The notes beneath the pieces are model-generated. The model ran no database searches. It was not told the origin of the DNA and saw nothing but the letters and a program-made list of their open reading frames with translations. From Schaalia canis (GTDB lineage: Bacteria; Actinomycetota; Actinomycetes; Actinomycetales; Actinomycetaceae): DNA of 64,000 nt. The translations under genes and the position numbers were made by a program. Shown here in pieces: positions 61,196-64,000 of this stretch (positions are counted from its first letter, which is position 1; each line of letters starts with the position of its first letter). The stretch covers positions 90,511-154,510 of the forward strand of contig NZ_RQZF01000004.1 in assembly GCF_003858455.1 (NCBI RefSeq), written 5' to 3'.

Positions 61196-63712
61196 GTGAG
61201 GTTTATTGCTTTCGATGAGCCTGTGGTGTTGGATTTTATTGGGCGTTGTCGGGAGTTTGTGGATTTCTTTTCTGGGTGGGGTGGAGTTCGTGCTCGGAGT
61301 GTGGAGCAGGTTTTCACCTCTTTTCAGGGGCCGTATGCGAAGTTGCTTGAACGCGCCGTTCGGGATGAGGGTTCTGATCGGGCGCGTTTGGCAGATGCGT
61401 TTGATGCTTTAGTGGCTCAGGTGGATGAGGCTCGTTTTTTGGCTTGCTGTGAGGATGAGCGCAGGGCGGAGGATTTTCGTCGTCGGGAGGCTGCGTCGGA
61501 GCTTCTTGGGGGCGATGCTGTGGTGGGGATGTGGAATCCTGGTTCTGAGGGGGAGTATCGGTCCAAGCATGTGGGGGTAGGGTTCGCGCCTTTACAGCGT
61601 GTGCGTGTAGCTTCTCAGGGATATTCCGAGCGGGTTGCTGCTGATCCTGTAGTGTTGCGTGGTCTTGCCCGTGAGTACTCTGTTTTTAGCATGTTGCTTG
61701 AGGATCGTTTGAGGGAGCTAGAGCGTTTGTGGGCGCGTTGCATCTCGACGTGTTCTTGGGCGGGGTTTGGTTCTTTGAGTGTTTTTTCGGGGGTGCGGGG
61801 GTATCTGGCTGAAAATAGGGAGGATCAGCGTTGGTTGGAGGCTATTGCGGGTGCTTTTGAGCGTGCGGGAGGGCAAAACCGCAGGCTTACGGGTTTGGAT
61901 CTGACTGTTGCTGTGATTGGCGCGAGTGTGAGCCCTTCATATGTGGGGCAGCTTCTGAGTGATCCTGATTTATCTGTTGAGGAGATTGAGTCGATCGCTG
62001 CTGCTTTGGCTGGGGAGCGCCGGACGCGGCAGGTGTTGGCTGCTTATGTGGCGGGGGTGCTTGATGGTCTGACACTGGATGCTTCTGGTACGCAGATCGC
62101 TCGTGCTGGGGCACTGTTGCGTGGGATGAGTGTCAGTGCGGATGCGAGTGCTGTGTTCTTGAGGAGGGTTCCTGCCGAGGATCTCATTGATCGGGTGGCC
62201 TTGGCTGGATTGTTTGCTTATTCTGGTAAGTTCGCTGACGCGAATGGGTATATTCACGGGTTGCGTGAGGTTTTCCGTGTGGGAGAGCCTTGTTTGGCCC
62301 AATCTGATCCTGCGTTTGTGAAGCAGTACGCGCACGACCTCTTCGACGCGACACTGACTCCCAAGCGTGTGGAGCCAACTACGGGCAATGCCACGTTTGC
62401 GTTGTCGTATCTGCTACGTGATTCTGCGTTGTCGTCTGAGTTTCTTCTTACCGTGGGTGCTCGTTTGGAAAGTTTTGAGCGTGAATTTCCTGATCCCGCC
62501 GTGGGGTGGCTGGCCATAGGCCAGCAGGGGCGAGGGATGGCGGGGTTTTTCCCGGCCGATAAGCACGGCTCTGCCAGTGATGCTTCGGCGGCGCTGATGA
62601 GCGCTTTTGGGAAGAGCCCCCAGGCATCGCTTGAGTTTTTCAGTTCTTTTGATCCGCAGACAATGAGTGCGCCCACCGATCGGCAGCGCTACTGGTTGGC
62701 GGAGCGGCCCTGGGGTGAGGATGGGTTTGAGTCGATCACAGCGGCGTTGGATGCGGCGACAACCACGCCGGGTAATATTGGCACGGCTCAGGCGTCTTCA
62801 CTGGCAACAAGTGCTGTCAAGATGCTGGCCAATCGCAGTTTTGCTGCTTCTTCAGAGCAGTTTGCTGCCTCCAGTATTCACCCGCGCGCGGCAACGCATA
62901 TGGCGAGCGTCTTGTCGGCGTATATGCCCGTTGTTGATTTCTACGTGACAAAACCACCGACAGCGCGAGTTGAAGATGGGGAGGTTGCTGGGATCTCTCG
63001 CGATGACCTTGGCACAATCCTTGACATGCCTGTCTTTGCTAAAGATGATCTGAACGCGCTGATCACCGCGATCACGCAGGTAGATGACGGGGCTGTAGCA
63101 CTGCGTATGGGGATGGATACCTACCATGACCGCCATCTTGCTCAAGTGATCAGAGACCACTCCGGCAGTATTGATTTTGAGAAGACGCTCAACAGTGCTG
63201 CAGCTGGTGGTGGCGCGCTGGAGGGTTTCGTCCTGAACGCTGTGGGGGAGGCAGCGATTGCGGCGGGGGAGGAACGCGACCGGGAGACACGGGCTTGGAT
63301 CGGCCTGCAACGACATCTTGCTGAGGTAATCCCTGTTGATCGCATACCCCTCGCTGGGCCTCTTGTGGAGGGGTTGACAGACTACGGTCTTGATGTCATT
63401 GAAGAACACGCTGGGGATACCTATGCTCGCGCTCGCAGTGAAGCCGTGCAAACCGCGAACACAGCAGCAGAAATTGCCTATTACTCCTACACGACACGAC
63501 TGGACCGAGCGGTCATTGAAGGCGGCCTTGTCACCGACAAAGACGACCGTGAACTGATCCCTGAGGTGTTCGCCAATGGCTTCCCCAGCATGGCTGAACT
63601 CGCTCAGGACCAGGGTTTGGCTAATCGTGTGGGTGATGTGGGGGATAACTATTACGACAGTTTCCGAGTGGAAACATCGTTTGACAAAGCGTTTTTTGAG
63701 AGGTTCCAGTGA
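61196..63712 (+). CDS. Hypothetical 838-841 aa protein with atypical codon use
   Basis: I do not recognise a family. The N-terminal 100 residues are helical and include FFSGWGGVRARSVEQVF, slightly like the small WxG secretion-substrate fold. The rest is rich in Ala and in LLSDP/SALS-type helices and ends in a C-terminal stretch with DRETRAWIGLQRHL and acidic residues. No signal peptide or membrane span is seen. Codons such as GTT, TTT and GAT dominate its first two thirds, unlike the C-biased neighbours, which suggests acquired DNA. GTG 61196 has AAAGGG at a good distance; GTG 61187 is an alternative. The IS lies about 30 bases upstream and may have separated it from its promoter. Confidence 0.65.
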   Translation: MRFIAFDEPVVLDFIGRCREFVDFFSGWGGVRARSVEQVFTSFQGPYAKLLERAVRDEGSDRARLADAFDALVAQVDEARFLACCEDERRAEDFRRREAASELLGGDAVVGMWNPGSEGEYRSKHVGVGFAPLQRVRVASQGYSERVAADPVVLRGLAREYSVFSMLLEDRLRELERLWARCISTCSWAGFGSLSVFSGVRGYLAENREDQRWLEAIAGAFERAGGQNRRLTGLDLTVAVIGASVSPSYVGQLLSDPDLSVEEIESIAAALAGERRTRQVLAAYVAGVLDGLTLDASGTQIARAGALLRGMSVSADASAVFLRRVPAEDLIDRVALAGLFAYSGKFADANGYIHGLREVFRVGEPCLAQSDPAFVKQYAHDLFDATLTPKRVEPTTGNATFALSYLLRDSALSSEFLLTVGARLESFEREFPDPAVGWLAIGQQGRGMAGFFPADKHGSASDASAALMSAFGKSPQASLEFFSSFDPQTMSAPTDRQRYWLAERPWGEDGFESITAALDAATTTPGNIGTAQASSLATSAVKMLANRSFAASSEQFAASSIHPRAATHMASVLSAYMPVVDFYVTKPPTARVEDGEVAGISRDDLGTILDMPVFAKDDLNALITAITQVDDGAVALRMGMDTYHDRHLAQVIRDHSGSIDFEKTLNSAAAGGGALEGFVLNAVGEAAIAAGEERDRETRAWIGLQRHLAEVIPVDRIPLAGPLVEGLTDYGLDVIEEHAGDTYARARSEAVQTANTAAEIAYYSYTTRLDRAVIEGGLVTDKDDRELIPEVFANGFPSMAELAQDQGLANRVGDVGDNYYDSFRVETSFDKAFFERFQ

Positions 63713-64000
63713 TGAGGCCGGCGTTTTGCTGCTGCGTGCGTTGTTGCATGCTTGGTGTTGGCGGGGTGTGCGGGCCGTGATGGGGCAGGTGAGAAGGAGG
63801 TGCTTGAGCCCTATCCGATTGTGCTTTCAGCCCAGGAGGTCGGGCCGGGCTATGCCCTTACAGGCAATGACTTCAGTCTCACACTCAGCTTGTGCAGTGC
63901 GCAGACTAATTACCCTCCTTTTAGGAATGATCACCACTATATTGCTCAGTACACCAATGGGGCGCGTGTTGTGGCTGTGGGAATATGGCCAACTGACGGC
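63712..64000 (+). pseudogene. Lipoprotein gene, partial, apparently frameshifted at its start
   Basis: From about 63716 one frame encodes a basic stretch and a lipoprotein signal ending in CLVLAGC (GRRFAAACVVACLVLAGCAGRD). It continues without a stop to the window end with EPYPIVLSAQEVGPGYALTG. No ATG or GTG precedes the signal in that frame. The ATG at 63712, which overlaps the upstream stop as TGATG and starts MRPA, is one base out of frame. A one-base deletion or a read error near 63716-63725 would explain this. The protein is extracytoplasmic if made; its family is unknown. Confidence 0.5.

Overview
The window is chromosomal DNA of a high-GC Gram-positive bacterium, most likely an Actinomycetales member of the Actinomyces/Schaalia type. 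The evidence is actinobacterial gene content and order: CrgA, DUF881 and class E sortase genes, an fhaA-fhaB-pstP-rodA-pbpA-pknA-pknB cluster, GTG starts, and strongly C/G-biased third codon positions. In mycobacteria the cyclophilin-crgA-kinase region lies close to oriC. DnaA-box-like 9-mers here fit a position near the origin, but oriC itself is not visible.

Layout. 1-7.5 kb: dnaB behind DnaA-box-like sites, an unknown gene, an NfrA-like flavin reductase, an ABC ATPase/FtsX-like permease pair, a small toxin-antitoxin module bracketed by a repeated palindromic element, and a DUF523 gene. 7.6-10.2 kb: a polar amino-acid ABC importer operon. 10.9-16.7 kb: a 1929-residue membrane protein with an N-terminal zinc ribbon. 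16.7-21 kb: a lipoprotein and a P-type cation ATPase. 21.3-25 kb: a tightly overlapped operon of an S-adenosylhomocysteine hydrolase homologue that has lost its histidines, a nucleoside-deaminase-type amidohydrolase and a DUF985 cupin. 25-31 kb: a Cof-type phosphatase, a coiled-coil membrane protein, cyclophilin, zinc-finger rhomboid, crgA, DUF881, sortase E and a 50-residue membrane protein. 31.7-40.9 kb (minus strand): the Ser/Thr kinase, phosphatase, FHA and peptidoglycan-synthesis operon. 41-46 kb: an ECF transporter with all domains in one chain, a polysaccharide deacetylase and a YbjQ-family protein.

46-58.6 kb is a sugar region. A ROK repressor sits divergently from xylA-xylB. Next comes a second cluster that looks like a complete import-isomerise-phosphorylate-cleave pathway: an AGE-family aldose-ketose isomerase, a DeoR-family regulator, a three-gene sugar ABC importer, a class II GatY/KbaY-like aldolase, and a kinase of the ADP-dependent glucokinase/phosphofructokinase family best known from archaea. 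The substrate cannot be read from sequence. This cluster and the SAH-hydrolase-like operon are the two most interesting systems here.

58.7-64 kb is accessory DNA: a lipoprotein gene, a decayed IS end, an intact IS3-family element with perfect 23-bp ends and a 3-bp target duplication, an 841-residue protein with T-rich codon use unlike its neighbours, and the start of a second lipoprotein gene whose reading frame appears broken near its start. No rRNA, intact tRNA or CRISPR array was seen.
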